Part shown: piece after piece, positions 22,920 to 35,175 of the stretch
How the letters are laid out: the number at the start of each line of letters is the position of its first letter
Numbering within the stretch: position 1 is the first letter of the stretch
Assembly (NCBI GenBank): GCA_035235625.1
Contig: CP141149.1
Coordinates: forward strand, 36,635,753-36,699,752
Direction of reading: 5' to 3'
From: Saururus chinensis
Taxonomy: Eukaryota; Streptophyta; Magnoliopsida; Piperales; Saururaceae
Length of the DNA stretch: 64,000 nucleotides
Translations under genes and position numbers: made by a program
The notes under the pieces: model-generated
Database searches by the model: none
What the model saw: only the letters and a program-made list of their open reading frames with translations
What the model was told of the DNA's origin: nothing

Positions 22920-25000
22920 AATCATGATGTTTGATGGCGAGCACACGATAGTGGCGGCGTCGGTGGCGGAGTTGGCAATCAAAACCATTGCCTAGCTGAG
23001 AGAGTGGTTGTCCCGAGGTTTTAGGAAATGCCAAAACTACACATGGCCAAATAAGGTGTCAAAATCAACACTATAAAATTCGCGATCCACGGTGGCACAC
23101 TAGGGGTGGCCGGGAGAAAGATCGTGCCAAGGAGGGGTAGGTGCGACAGAAAGGTAGAGTGTACTCACTAAAATTTGACCGACTGTTGAACAATACCCAA
23201 CCGGTCACAAAACATCGAAATCAACTATGGACAGCACCCAACGGCGTCGATTTCACGTTTACAAGGGCTCACATATGGGCGGAGGGCGTGGGGCGATGCT
23301 CGAGGACGAAGGAGAGGTGGTGAAGGACTCAGATGTCAACTCCAGATGATGGCGGAGCCATCTGACGGTCAGACGGTGCCAAAGCGGCACCAAAACCCTA
23401 ACCTGCACGCGCGGCTACTTGCACACACAGCCAAAGGGAGGGAGAAAGGCTAGATGGTGTCGGCCCAAAGCTCATAAGGGTAGTAGGGCCATACCAAGGG
23501 TGGTGACCAACGAAGATGGCCTTTGCCATTGTCGTGTCGAGGTAGGCCGACTAGAGGCCTTACAGTGTCCAGTGGAGGTAGGATGGTAAGAGGGCAAAAC
23601 ATGGCGCTCTCTATAGCGCGGTCAGACACATAATCGGCAGAGGGGACGTGTGACTCACGTCAAAAAAAGAGGGACAGTGCCGCACTAGGGCGGTCAGCCA
23701 TCTCCAGGCTGAGACACGCCACACTAAGGTGGTCCAAAGGGTGTTCGGCATCCAACGACGCTCGATGGCTCAAAACGGGTGGAAACCCTGGGCACGAAGG
23801 AGCAGGGGTTACTGGAAGCTCTGGCCGACTCCATCATGGCCCTAGCGGCTAGGAGGAGCTATCTCCAGCCAGAGGTGATGACCAAAGTCAATGGTGACAT
23901 GCCGGATAGACAACACAGTGAGGGACAGAGACCCTATTTTTCCAAGTGAGAGCACCCAAGCAAGGGATGCGGATCGGGTTCCGACAAAGCGGAGGGAACG
24001 GACGCTCAACAAGGCCCGGAGGGGTGGCCCACTAGCATCACTGGGCCGAGGCAGAGCCGGACAAAGGTCCACACGGTCATGTCCAACGTCCGGCTGGCAG
24101 TGGCAGTCACAACATCCAAAACGGACGTATACCAAAAATAGGGGCTGACCGGATGGAAATATATGGCTAGGGAGGGCGGAGGCGGAATAGTGCTAGGGCC
24201 GGCAAACCTGAGCTGGGATGGTGGCTCAACCGTCGCCAGGCCGGGGTAGAGCCAGACAGATGTCTATTGTTCGTGGCTCGCAATTGCCAGCCTTCGTTCC
24301 ACTAAAACCAAGCACCGGCAGAACAGGGGAGGTGGAGGCATCTGGCCGGAGGAGAAAGGAAGGGCGGAGGTGGAACCGGGCAGGGAGAGGTGGCCCACAA
24401 CCTTCGCCGGACCAAGGCTGTTCGGATTGATTCTGACCGGGGCATCCAACGGCGTCCGAAGCCAGCCGGCAAGTTGGATCGAAGGGGGCAGAAAACAGGG
24501 CACCGGAGAGGAAAAGAGGGCTGGGGCGGCGGAGGAGGACCACTGGGGCCAGGATAGGTGGTCCCTCGTCGTTGCCGGCGCAAGGCCAGGCCATGGCTGG
24601 CCGGTTGGGCCTTGCCAGCTCACGATGGCGGCAGCGGTACACAAAACACAGTGAGAGAGGGAGAGAGAGCTCATCTGGGAAATCCAAGTGGGGGAGCTGG
24701 CGGGACTGGCCAGGGCGGCGGCCCTGTTGCCGCCGGCCTGAGGCTGGCCGGACGGAGGCCGGGCGGAGCCCACCGGCCACCGCTGGTGCTGCCATAGCAC
24801 AAATCAGCGAGAGCATAGAGAGACCGGGGAAAACAGGGGAGGAGGGCGGCGCGGCCGTGGGGCCAGGATGGTGGCCCCCTACCATCGCATGGCCGGGGCA
24901 GAGTCGGTGGCGCTGCGGCTCACTGGCGGCTGGGACAGAGAAACACCGGAGAGAGGGGGGAATGGTCCTGTTCCAAAATTTTCTGGATCGGGCTCGGCCG
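22920..25000. repeat. GC-rich block inside LTR C
   Basis: About 2 kb of GC-rich DNA interrupts otherwise AT-rich sequence. It carries loosely repeated phrases such as GGCCGGGGCAGAG, GGATGGTGGC and ACCGGAGAGAGG. The long open frames on both strands (for example 24226-24885 minus and 24572-25084 plus) come from this composition and show no domain. In the LTR sense this block would be the transcribed leader. Confidence 0.6.
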
Positions 25001-27596
25001 AGCCCGAGCCTAATATTTCTGCTTGTTTTTTTCCTTTCCCTTATCTTCTACAGTATCCTTCTCTCTCAAATTTTTGAGCTGTAAACTCACTTCTAGGCCC
25101 GTGGCCTATGACTGAACCCACACCCGACTATACGGGTAAGAATATCGTGACCAAATACTCTGAAGCATCATATTTTCCCGCAGAAAACGAACTGAAAAAA
25201 ATGCAGGAAAAACATAAAAAATCGTAGGGAAAATCAAGGGCATTACACAATTAGGTAGTCAAAGTGAGAAGGTTTTGGCCCAACTTCTAAAGGGATTAGG
25301 AACCCTAATTGCCATGTCTATAAAAGGAGCAGATTAGGGCTTTTAAGGGGGGCTTTAAATTTTGATCCCAAAGAGAAAGAGGGAGAGGAAGACAGTTTTT
25401 TGGCAAAGGAAGCTGGCGATGGAGTCGGAGAGGAGCAAGCTCGAAGACCGGTGTTTAACTAGGTAACCTGCCTAGTCTTTAACCCCATTATTTGGTTTAA
25501 TAGTTAATTATCTTGGCCGGAGGAAGATGTGTGTCGGTGGAGCACAAAATGCGCATCGGCTGTGTGAGTTCAGGCTGTTCTGTTCTAGTCTTGCTGGCCT
25601 TGGGCATACTGGCCTAGCTTGCGGGCCTCAACCTCATAGGCCTGGCCTTTCCGGTCTTGGCTATTGAGGTTGTGAGCGACGAGAAGTGAGAGCCTTTTTT
25701 CTTGAGCAGTGTAGTGGCAGCGGCACGGGATGACTTGCATCCAAGCGGTGGCTTTGGAGGCGAGCAACAAGCGGCGATTGAGCTTGGGCCTCTAGAATTG
25801 CCAATTCTCAGCAATCCGGTTAGTCTGAGGGCCATGCCTGGCTGCCATGCCGATTAGTCAGATGGTAGAATGGAAAATTTTTAAAAAGGTAGGGCTTTCT
25901 TGCCCCGACTGGTCACCGGGCGACGGCCAGGCTAGAGCTATCGGATTCGCCATGCAATGGCAATCCAGTCAGCCCTGGCCGTCGCACGCCATTGCGGCTA
26001 GGGGTGGCACCGCCAGAGATGTCTTTGTCTTTGGTTGGATGTGGAGAAGACACCGGTCGTTAGGACGGGTTCGGGTCACCTGACCCAAACTACCTAATTC
26101 AAGACCTGGTCCAGGTCTCCTTTAAAAAAAAGAGAGAAGGGAAATGAACTAGGTCCGGTTCAGGGGGTATAAGTGTCAAAAAAATATATAAAATTATGAA
26201 TTTATATAAAGAGGGGTGGGAGTGTCCTAACCAAGTGTAAGATTGGGGAAAAATCTCAAAGTCTGTATAACGACCCTTTTACCCCTTGTAGTTAAATTAT
26301 CATTTAATTTTAACTTACCCAACTTTAGGGCTCCAGTTCAGGGGCCTATGAGTGGGCTTAAAAATTGGAAAAAATTTTAGTGAGATTTTAATGTACGTCC
26401 TAAATATAGACCAAACCGTACAGTAAGAAAAAAGCCCAATGAGTGGATAATTGACCATTTCTCCCCTTAGATTAAGAGTAAACTGTTAAGTCAATTAGGG
26501 TCGGTTAAAGGGGTTCACACTAAGAAAATTACACCGAGTCTATGAAGTTAAGTGGACCTATTAGATGTCAATAAGGCTTTAAACAAAATGACAGTAACAC
26601 TCCTATGAGAGGACCGCCCACAACCATGTAAATGGAAGCATGAGTCGATTTGAGAGAGAAGTCTTGGGAGAGGGCAATGACTTAAAATCAATAGAAGGGT
26701 AGTGAGCTAACTAGAATGAACCAAGGGAGGGTATCATACCCTAGGTAGAATTACCCTAATGCCCTTAGGACATCATATTCTGATTTCACTAAAACGGATA
26801 CCCTAGCCTAACTAGAGTCTAGGGCACCCAATGTATAATAATGATGTCAAATGGAAGGGGTGTGACTAGTAGGTGACACGAAGACCTTTACAGGTTACAG
26901 TGTCATGGGCTAAAAGGGGAAGAACCCTAATTCTCAAGGTTTAAGGTAGCATATTACACGTGTCTTTAACGCAATGCATCAATCTACTAGGGTAGTGTAT
27001 ACATAACTCGCATGATGTGTTGGAGTTATTTATATTCTCGGGCTTGAAATTGTTGAGCCCTAGACCTGCAAATGAGTGCAATGGGCCTCCGTTTATTATT
27101 AATAGACTTGTTTGACTTCATGTTATTTATGTTGCTTACTTTGATGATTGCTTTTATCATTGATGAGTTAAATTTATAATGATAACTTTATATTAATGAA
27201 GATTAATCAAGAGATATTAGTTACCATTGGATTGAGGGGAGAACATCTAATCAAGATAAAAACTAAAATACCCTTAATGGGGTTTGGGACCAATTCATGG
27301 AGTGAACGGGGCCCTGACATAAAATTTTGCCTTGGTTAATGAATTGAGGGTAGCTACGGGAGTTTACCCTAGTATTGTAGAAACTATTAGGGTTTGGAAT
27401 ATTTTTTGAGTCATAGCTCAGTGGATGAGCTATTTATTGGGCTGCTTCACAATGTGAAGAGGACCTAAATGGTTGGGTGAATTTTGATTGGATGAAAATA
27501 ATCTAGTTTAAGTTTTGAATGTTTGGGGGAGTCAATGATCATAAAGACCTTAGGCTTCTATGATTACATTAGTAATGTCTTAGAAGACATTTTCTC

Positions 27597-27915
27597 CCTG
27601 AATTGGGATGGTGGATATTGTGATACACTTTCTTCACTACTACGACAGTTTGGGCATTGGCCAGTGAGTTCTTTACTGCAGGTCTTCACAAGACCATATA
27701 GTGCATACGAAAAGCGGAGTTGCATGAGCATTATGAAAGACTTGTATTTTTTGCCAATCTATGTTAATGAGCACAGTTGGGATCCTCTTCTCCAGATTTG
27801 TGGCATGCTATTAACAGCACTGAAGATTTGGGTCAAGCTGTTGTTAAGAAGTCTACTCCAATATTGGAGTTCTATGTATGGGGAATTCTTCGAGAATCAA
27901 GTTATCTCTGAGTGA
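27597..27915 (+). other. Coding-like segment of unknown origin inside B1
   Basis: An open frame covers 27523-27915 (130 residues; ends WSSMYGEFFENQVISE). The segment from about 27640 is absent from the other family B copies at the matching position (compare about 44100-44530 and 47640). Another frame of the same DNA reads NSTEDLGQAVVKKSTPILEF, which looks more like a host protein. It may be a captured host gene piece. I recognise neither reading. Confidence 0.3.
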
Positions 27916-28604
27916 ACACATACTTACATTATGTTAAACCTAGAGTTGGGTTAAAATGAAGAAGGGTGATTAATGTCATATGAAATTTTAGTTGGCATAT
28001 GATGTTTTTGTATGTCCAAGAGATTGGACAGTGGTATTAATTATTGAACAAAGATGATAATTAATAATATTATTTGATATTGCTTGTTTAAATAACACAA
28101 GTAGAACAATTGAAGGACTTGCATAAAATGTAGATTGATTAAAAATACTTAACCATTGCATGTTGGATGCTATGCTTCTTGAGTTACTGTAGTTTCTATG
28201 CAGAACTACGTTTGGATCCGATCTTGTTAGAGTAGCATTGGAGATGTTGTCTAGTAGGCAACTAACATCAGGTGATATTGGCTCAATCCAAAAATATTAA
28301 TAAAACCTTTTGTTCCTTTGGAAACTCTTCTCCTAAAGACTAGGACTCACGAGCATCATGGGATGTAATTCATTGTTTCTGCAATTCTGGTAAGTGTATT
28401 TTTTATGTGAGAGTTAACTTATTTATTTTTAGACGGATGACAAACTTGTACTTAGATGGATGAGTTGTTTTTATTGAGTTTTTGAGATGTGTAATAATAT
28501 CATATGATTTGATATTCATATTTGTGAACCCCAATTATCATGACCTAAATATTTAATCGAATAGTTTGTTTTGTACTTAAGAAATAAAAAAAAATCTCGT
28601 GACA

Positions 28605-29053
28605 AAAAATTCAAAATCACTCCGCACTTTCAAGTTTGCCAAAGGTGGCCCCTATTTTTCAATGGTTTGCATATATTAATGTTTGATCCTCCATAATTAT
28701 GGGTGTGTAAATCCTAACATAACTCTCTAATTTCCAGCTATTTATAACACTCAACATAAAATAGGAAGCTCAAAACTATTTTTTTCATTAAATGTATTGA
28801 TTATCCCTTATTAGTTTTCGTACAAATGACATATATAATCCTTCTTACATGTGATTAAAATGACAAATGTTGTAACTAGGATGGGTAGAATGGGGTATTC
28901 AAAATTACTCCACAATTTACACTTGATTGTCAAAAAAGCCTCGATGCTTATGTGGTACATTTGTTTTGAAATGGAATGTTTATTCATCAATTTGTCGAAG
29001 CTGATATGGTAAGTTCCATTTTGATCCATAATACCATCTCCATAAATAGTATT
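28605..29053. other. Short spacer between two family B copies
   Basis: AT-rich sequence with no gene or clear repeat visible. Confidence 0.4.
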
Positions 29054-29989
29054 TGTCACGACCTAGATTTTCATAAAACTATTTTTAATAAAGCATGTGC
29101 AATAAATCACAAAGGAACTTTTTTCTCTCTTAAAATAAAGCAAATTAATTGGCTAAATATCCAAGGTTGTAATAACTGGAGTTCATAAATATGGATAAAA
29201 AACCATATCATAACATAAAGGTAACCAAAATCCATAAATAAGTAAGTCAACCATCTAATTGAAAATCTTACATATGTCAAGAAATAAGCCATATAATAAA
29301 GTTGGTTTTCACCCATTATTACAATAATCTAAAATATGCTGAAATAATGGAAATAAATCCTACTAGATCTAACTTGTCATGCCCCGGCGATGCCCGACCC
29401 GAGACGAAGGGAAATTGAGAGCGGAAGACTTAACCCTAACCACGGGCGACTTAACAGAATTACAGAGTACACACATTCCTTTGAACAAAAGTAAATAAGA
29501 AGAAAAGAAAGAGAGTTGTTTAACACAAAGTAAACAACTAGTCTCAAACCCACATGCTTTGTCAACTATAGCCCACACCGGCTCAAAATAAGTCTTAAGC
29601 AACACAACTGTAAAATGTGACGTAAATCCAAAACAACAGAGAACCCTACACAAAGGTTCTAAACATAAAATATAAACCAAGGAAAATAAGTCACACAAGA
29701 ATCTCCACAATCACATCGAAGTCATCTCCGACCTTTCCTCAAAGAGGAGATCATGTCCATCTGCATGTCGCACCACGCAGCCCCAAAGCAAAAACACAAG
29801 AAAGAGGGGTGAGTTTAACAAACTCAACAATGATTTTTAATATAACTATCATCATCGAAAATACGATAGCATAGCAATAAACTCATTCAGATCTAAGATT
29901 TACAAGGTGCATCATTTTTTGATCACACATACACATAACCTGAACCTGCATCATAGTGCATGATCCACGTAGTGTCATTCGCATCATAA

Positions 29990-30245
29990 CAACCTGCATG
30001 AATGTATCTCTAACATACATATTCCATCATGCATCACATCATAATATCCTGCATGAATGTATCTCTAACATACATATTCCCTCATGCATCACATCATAAC
30101 AACCTGCATGAATGTATCTCTAACATACATATTCCATCATGTATCACACATACATATTCCATCATGCATCACATCATAACAAAACAACCTGCATGAATGT
30201 ATTTCTATCATACATATTCCATCATGCATCACATCATAACATCCA
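29990..30245. repeat. Tandem repeat of about 53 bp in A1
   Basis: About four units contain CCTGCATGAATGTATCTCT, AACATACATATTCC and CATGCATCACATCATAA. Confidence 0.9.
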
Positions 30246-31475
30246 CCATCAAGGAGTAATCACAATTTAGTGTCACATAGATGGGGACATAGACAAGGCC
30301 ACGAAGGCGTGTCATGGTCCAAAATTCTACACAAGAATTAAAGAAAGTTCGGGGTTGTCAATCCCTAAAGCTACTTGCCCTGGACGATCCTCGCCGAGGA
30401 TGTCCCATTCTCACACAGAGAATCTAGAGCAGGGGTGTTCGCCCAGGGACATCTCCTGCGGAGGAAAGAGCCCGAGTTTCCACACAGGAAACCCTAGAAC
30501 ACGTGGTAGCGGGTGCACACGGCATACCACACTGGATTCTCAGGGTCCAGATGACACTCATAATAACAATCTCACATCCGTAAGACAAGTACACAACTCA
30601 TCCCCACATAATTCCATTTCTCTAGACTCAACCCGGGGAGTGCACTTGTTCCACACAGGAACTCAAATCAAAACATGTCCTTTCAGACCAATCAACTTTC
30701 GATTAATCTATGACCGATCAATCCGGCACACAATTTCACCACATTGCATCCAATCAGTCAAATTCGATTAACCTCGATAAAGCCTCAATTGGAAAATTAT
30801 TTTTCATGATGCATGCAGCATGGTACATACGTGAGCATGACATACATGAATCCTAATCCATGATAAGTGCCCTCATCAGCCCCTAATGCATCATTCATAA
30901 TCATAATATCAAGCTCCAACATCATCATTTAAACCCCACATGTGTGTGTACCTAGTAGAAGGACTTCACTCAATGCATTTCAACATGCTTGAAATTAACT
31001 CACTACCACACTACACATGTGATATAACATCTAATCATGAATTCTAGCGGAAATCACAGGAGAAGAATCATTGAAATCATAACTCAATTCAAAGCTCAAC
31101 CACAAAGGCTAAACACATATAAGATCATTCACTTCATCCATAAGTCATGACATTCAGTAGCATTCATACATCAACTAACCACATTCTATCATGACAAATC
31201 AGTCCATTAATAGGTTGTAGTCCTATTAAAAATATGTTTAACCATAGAGAATCAACCATTCATAATTTCAAGATGACAATTCCAACATCATGCCACAAAA
31301 CATAAGTCATTCCACAAATCTCTAATCATATATTGCAACTTTATAACCTCAATAGCATGCCTTTCCAGTAGCATAATATAGCTCAAAACACTCCACATTC
31401 ATATGAAATTGGCAAGCTAAAGTAGAATCATCGAAATAAACTTCATGCATTAGAACACAAATTCTGCAGTGTAGC

Positions 31476-31640
31476 CGTTCGAACGCCCTTCAGGCCTTTC
31501 GATCGGCTAAACGGGAAAATTTGAAATTCACAGTTTGGCCGTTCGAATGCCCAGCAGGCCGTTCGATCGGCTGAACTGGAAAACTGCCGATCCGACAGTG
31601 TTGCCGTTCGAACGCCCAAAAGGGGCGTTCGAATGCCAAC
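31476..31640. repeat. Paired self-complementary motifs in A1
   Basis: The set of CGTTCGAACG-type motifs described for A2 is present here in reverse: CGTTCGAACG at 31476-31485 and again near 31605-31614, with variants at about 31497-31507, 31540-31550, 31560-31572 and 31625-31636. Confidence 0.85.
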
Positions 31641-32742
31641 AAGGCAGAACTGACCATCTTCTTCCTTTCGCAAATTCAAACCAAAACACCATTGATAACA
31701 CTTCAAATCAACATCTAATACCCTAATCATCATCAAAAGTCCTTCATGACTTTCAGAATGTTAAACCATATCATAATAATATAAAACCCTAAGAAATCGA
31801 GATTAAAGAATTTCATTTTCTAATCATGCCATTAACACACCAAATCAAGTAACTCCATTCGAAATAAGCCAAAAATCAAGAGTTTTACCATGGATAAACT
31901 GAAGTTTCGAAGGTCCATTACCTTAGCACTTGATTAAGCTCGGATTTGAGGGTTACCCTTCTTGAAAACCTTAAAAACACATTGAGTTTGAATTAAACTC
32001 CATTAAAAATTGATTTACTAAAGAAATCCCTAATTAAAACTTAGATCTAGGGCTTGTTGAACATAAAAATCGAATTTTGAAAGTTAGGGTTTATAGTAAA
32101 GTACAAATCAGTAATTTTTGATGTCCAAAAATGAATTGAAATAAAGGGAAAATGGTAGATTTAGAAGAGATTAAGAAGAAAGCTAGGGTTTAGTGCTTAA
32201 TTAGAGTAGGCTTACCTTAAACACCTTCTAATTCGGACTTAATTGGGGATTAGGCCTGACCTCTCCTCCTCAGCCTATTCCCAAAATGGAAATGGCTCAG
32301 GTTTGGCCTTTTATAGTAAGCGTTGGGGTATGTAAGGACCCTCATCTCTAAACCGGTTTTTGGTTTCCTTTAATTATTGGTTATCGTGAGATGAACACGT
32401 TTTCTGATTTATTCGGTGATTTCGTGAATAAATAGTGTTTACGATGGTTTTAACCAAAATCAACTTTAAGATTAGTGATTTTAAAATAAATGTGATTTTT
32501 TGAGATTTTTCTAAATTTTCACAATTTTTCCAAAAATTAGGGTTTTGGCGGGACCCCTATGGGCCCCACCGTCAAAATTTTGATTTTTGTGTCAAATGAA
32601 CCCAGATGTCTACTTAAGCCCATATAAAAATTTTTAAAATTTTCTTAGGCTTAATTAGTGCTTAAATTTGTAAAATACTCATTTTTAGCCTACTTTTCCT
32701 ATTTACACCCCATAACTTACCCATACATACCCCAACCCTTAC

Positions 32743-32750
32743 TATAAAAG
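32743..32750 (+). promoter_or_regulatory. TATA box of LTR A2
   Basis: TATAAAAG lies about 412 bp into the LTR, at the same place as the A0 box (1572-1579, 420 bp in). The agreement between diverged copies supports a real U3 promoter. Confidence 0.65.
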
Positions 32751-33423
32751 GGCAAACATCAGCCAGTTCCATTTTTGGGAATAGGCTGAGGAGGAAGGTC
32801 AGGCCTAATCCCCAATTAGGCCCGAATTAGAAGGTGTTTAAGGTAAGCCTACTCTAATTAAGCACTAAACCCTAGCTTTCTTCTTAATCTCTTCCAAATC
32901 TACCATTTCCCCTTTGTTTCAATTCGTTTTTGGACATCAAAAACTACTGATTTGTATTTTACTACAAACCCTAACTTTTAAATTTTGATTTTTATTATCA
33001 ACTAGCCCTAGATCTAAGTTTTAATTAGGGATTTCTTTGGTAAATCGATTTTTAATGGAGTTTAATTCAAACTCAATGTGTTTTTAAGGTTTTCAAGAAG
33101 GGTGACCCTCCAATCCGAGCTTAATCAAGTGCTAAGGTAATGGATCTTCGAAACTTCAGTTTATCCATGGTAAAACTCTTGATTTTTGGCTTATTTCGAA
33201 TGAAGTTACTTGATTTGGTGTGTTAATGGCATGATTAGAAAATAGAAATATTTAATCCCGATTTCTTAGGGTTTTGTATTATTATGTTATGGTTTAACAT
33301 TCTGGAAGTCATGAAGGACTTTTGATGATGATTAGGGTGTTAGATGTGGATTTGAAGTGTTATTAATGGTGTTTCGGTTTGGATTTGCGAAAGAAAGAAG
33401 ATGGTTCAGTTCTGCCTTGTTGG

Positions 33424-33581
33424 CGTTCGAACGGCCCTTCTGGGCGTTCGAACGGCAACACTACTGAACGATAGTTTTCCAGTTCAGCCGATCGAACGGC
33501 CTGCTAGGCGTTTGAACGGCCAAACTGTGAATTTCAAATTTTTACGTTTAGCCGATTGAACGGCCTGAGGGCGTTCGAACG
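33424..33581. repeat. Three pairs of self-complementary motifs in A2
   Basis: CGTTCGAACG is at 33424-33433, 33445-33454 and 33572-33581. Near-copies CCGATCGAACGG (about 33488-33499), CGTTTGAACG (about 33509-33518) and CCGATTGAACGG (about 33552-33563) complete three pairs, with about 9-11 bases between pair members. All lie about 0.7-0.85 kb after the TATA box. Confidence 0.9.
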
Positions 33582-34804
33582 GCTACACAGTAAAATTGTA
33601 TGTTGTGCTTATCATGTTTATTTCTATTATTCCACTTTAACTTGCCAATTTCATATGAATGTGGAGTGTTTTAAGCTATATTATGCTACTGGAAGGGCAT
33701 GCTATTGAGGTTATAGAGTTGAGATATATGCTTAGAGATTTGTAGAATGACTTATGTTTTGTGGCATGATGTTGGAATTGTCATCTTGAAATTATGAATG
33801 GTTGATTTCCTTTGATTAAACATATTTTCAGTAAAACTACAACCTATTAATGGACTAATTTGTCATGATAGAATGTAGTTAGTTGATGTGTGGATGTTGG
33901 TGAATACCATGACTCAATGATGAAATGAATGATCTTATATGCGTTTAATCTTTGTGGTTGAGTTTTGATTTGAGTTATGATTTCAACTATTCTTCTCCCA
34001 TGATTTTCACTGGAATTCATGTTTAAATGTTAATTCACATGTGTAGTGTGGTAGTGAGTTTAATTTCAAGCATATTGGCATGCATTGTGTGGAGTGCTTC
34101 TATTAGTTACACACACATGTGGGGGTTAAATGATGATGTTGAAGCTTGATATTGTGATTATGAATGATGCATTAGGGGCTGATGAGAGCACTTATCATGG
34201 ATTAGGATTCATGTATGCCTTGCCCACGTATGTACCATGCTGCACGCATCATGAAAATGGATTTCCAATTGAGGCTTCATCGAGGTTAATCAAATTTGAC
34301 CGATTGGATGCAATATGGTGAAATTGTATGCCGGATTGATCGGTCGTGGATTAATCGTAAGTTGATTGGTCCGAAAGGACATGTTTTGATTTGAGTTCCT
34401 GTGTGGAACGAGTGCACTCCCCGGGTTGAGTCTAGTTAAATGGAATTATGTGGGGATGAGTTGTGTACTTGTCTTGCGGATTGTGAGAATGTTAATATGA
34501 GTGTCATCTGGACCCTGAGAATCCAGTGTGGTATGCCATGTGCACCCGCTACCACGTGTTCTAGGGTTCTCTGTGTGAGAACTCGGGCTCTTCCCTCCGC
34601 AGGAGATATCCCTGGGTGAACACCCCTGCTCTATATTCTCTATGTGAGAATGAGACATCCTTGGCCAGGATCGTCCAGGGTGAGTAGTCTTTAGGGATTG
34701 ACAACCCCAAACTTTCTTTAATTCTTGTGTAGAATTTTGGACCATGACACGCCTTCGTGGCCTTGTCTATGTCCCCATCTATGTGACACTAAATTGTGAT
34801 TACT

Positions 34805-35175
34805 CCTTGATGGTGGATGTTATGATGTGATGCATGATGGAATATGTATGATAGAAATACATTCATGCAGGTTGTTTTGTTATGATGTGATGCATGATGG
34901 AATATGTATGTGTGATACATGATGGAATATGTATGTTAGAGATACATACATATTAGAGATATGATGCATGTGGGAATATGTATGTTAGAGATACATCCAT
35001 GCAGGTTGATTATGATATGATGCATGTGGGAATATGTATGTTAGAGATACATCCATGCAGGTTGATTATGATATGATGCATGTGGGAATATGTATGTTAG
35101 AGATACATCCATGCAAGTTGATTTTGATGTGATGCATGTGGGAATATGTATGTTAGAGATACATTTCATGTAGGG
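34805..35175. repeat. Tandem repeat of about 57 bp in A2
   Basis: Six or so units contain GATGCATG, GGAATATGTATGTTAGAG and ATACATCCATGCAGGTTG. The array is the counterpart of 29990-30245 but has a different unit number and some different variants. Confidence 0.9.

Larger units (their letters stand above)
20520..25247 (-). mobile_element. 4.7-kb solo LTR (family C) with a 10-bp terminal inverted repeat
   Basis: The unit starts TGTAATGCCC and ends GGGCATTACA, a perfect 10-bp inverted terminal repeat. It is flanked by the 5-bp duplication CAATT (20515-20519 and 25248-25252). Orientation is minus, judged by the motif at 21040-21065 (GTGAGTATTTTCATACTCAG), the reverse of the ACTGAGTA...CTCACC block that plant gypsy LTRs carry. 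It has no coding region. It holds two short tandem arrays (21225-21370 and 21630-21790) and a GC-rich block at 22920-25000. It inserted into B1. Confidence 0.85.
20194..28604 (+). mobile_element. Family B LTR copy (B1), split by solo LTR C
   Basis: The copy starts TGTAATGTTTGAG at 20194 and continues at 25248 after the inserted C element. Its U3 (AATTAGGGTGTTGGATCC, GAGCTTCGAAATGCCAC, CGGGCC-type block) matches the minus-strand copy ending at 46718. The stretch 28380-28590 (AGACGGATGACAAACTTGTACTTAGATGGATGAG, abbreviated here) matches the end of that copy. The right edge, about 28604, is uncertain and no target duplication could be matched. A leader TATA-like site and G-rich transcript start lie near 25318-25440. 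There is no pol coding region, so it is an LTR fossil. Confidence 0.7.

Noticed and set aside
24226-25084. Several overlapping open frames of 80-219 codons on both strands
   Set aside because: They follow from the high GC content of the LTR C leader. No domain or plausible start context is visible.
29990-30245. Possible CRISPR-like array
   Set aside because: The repeats are direct tandem units inside an LTR with no unique spacers, in a plant nuclear context.
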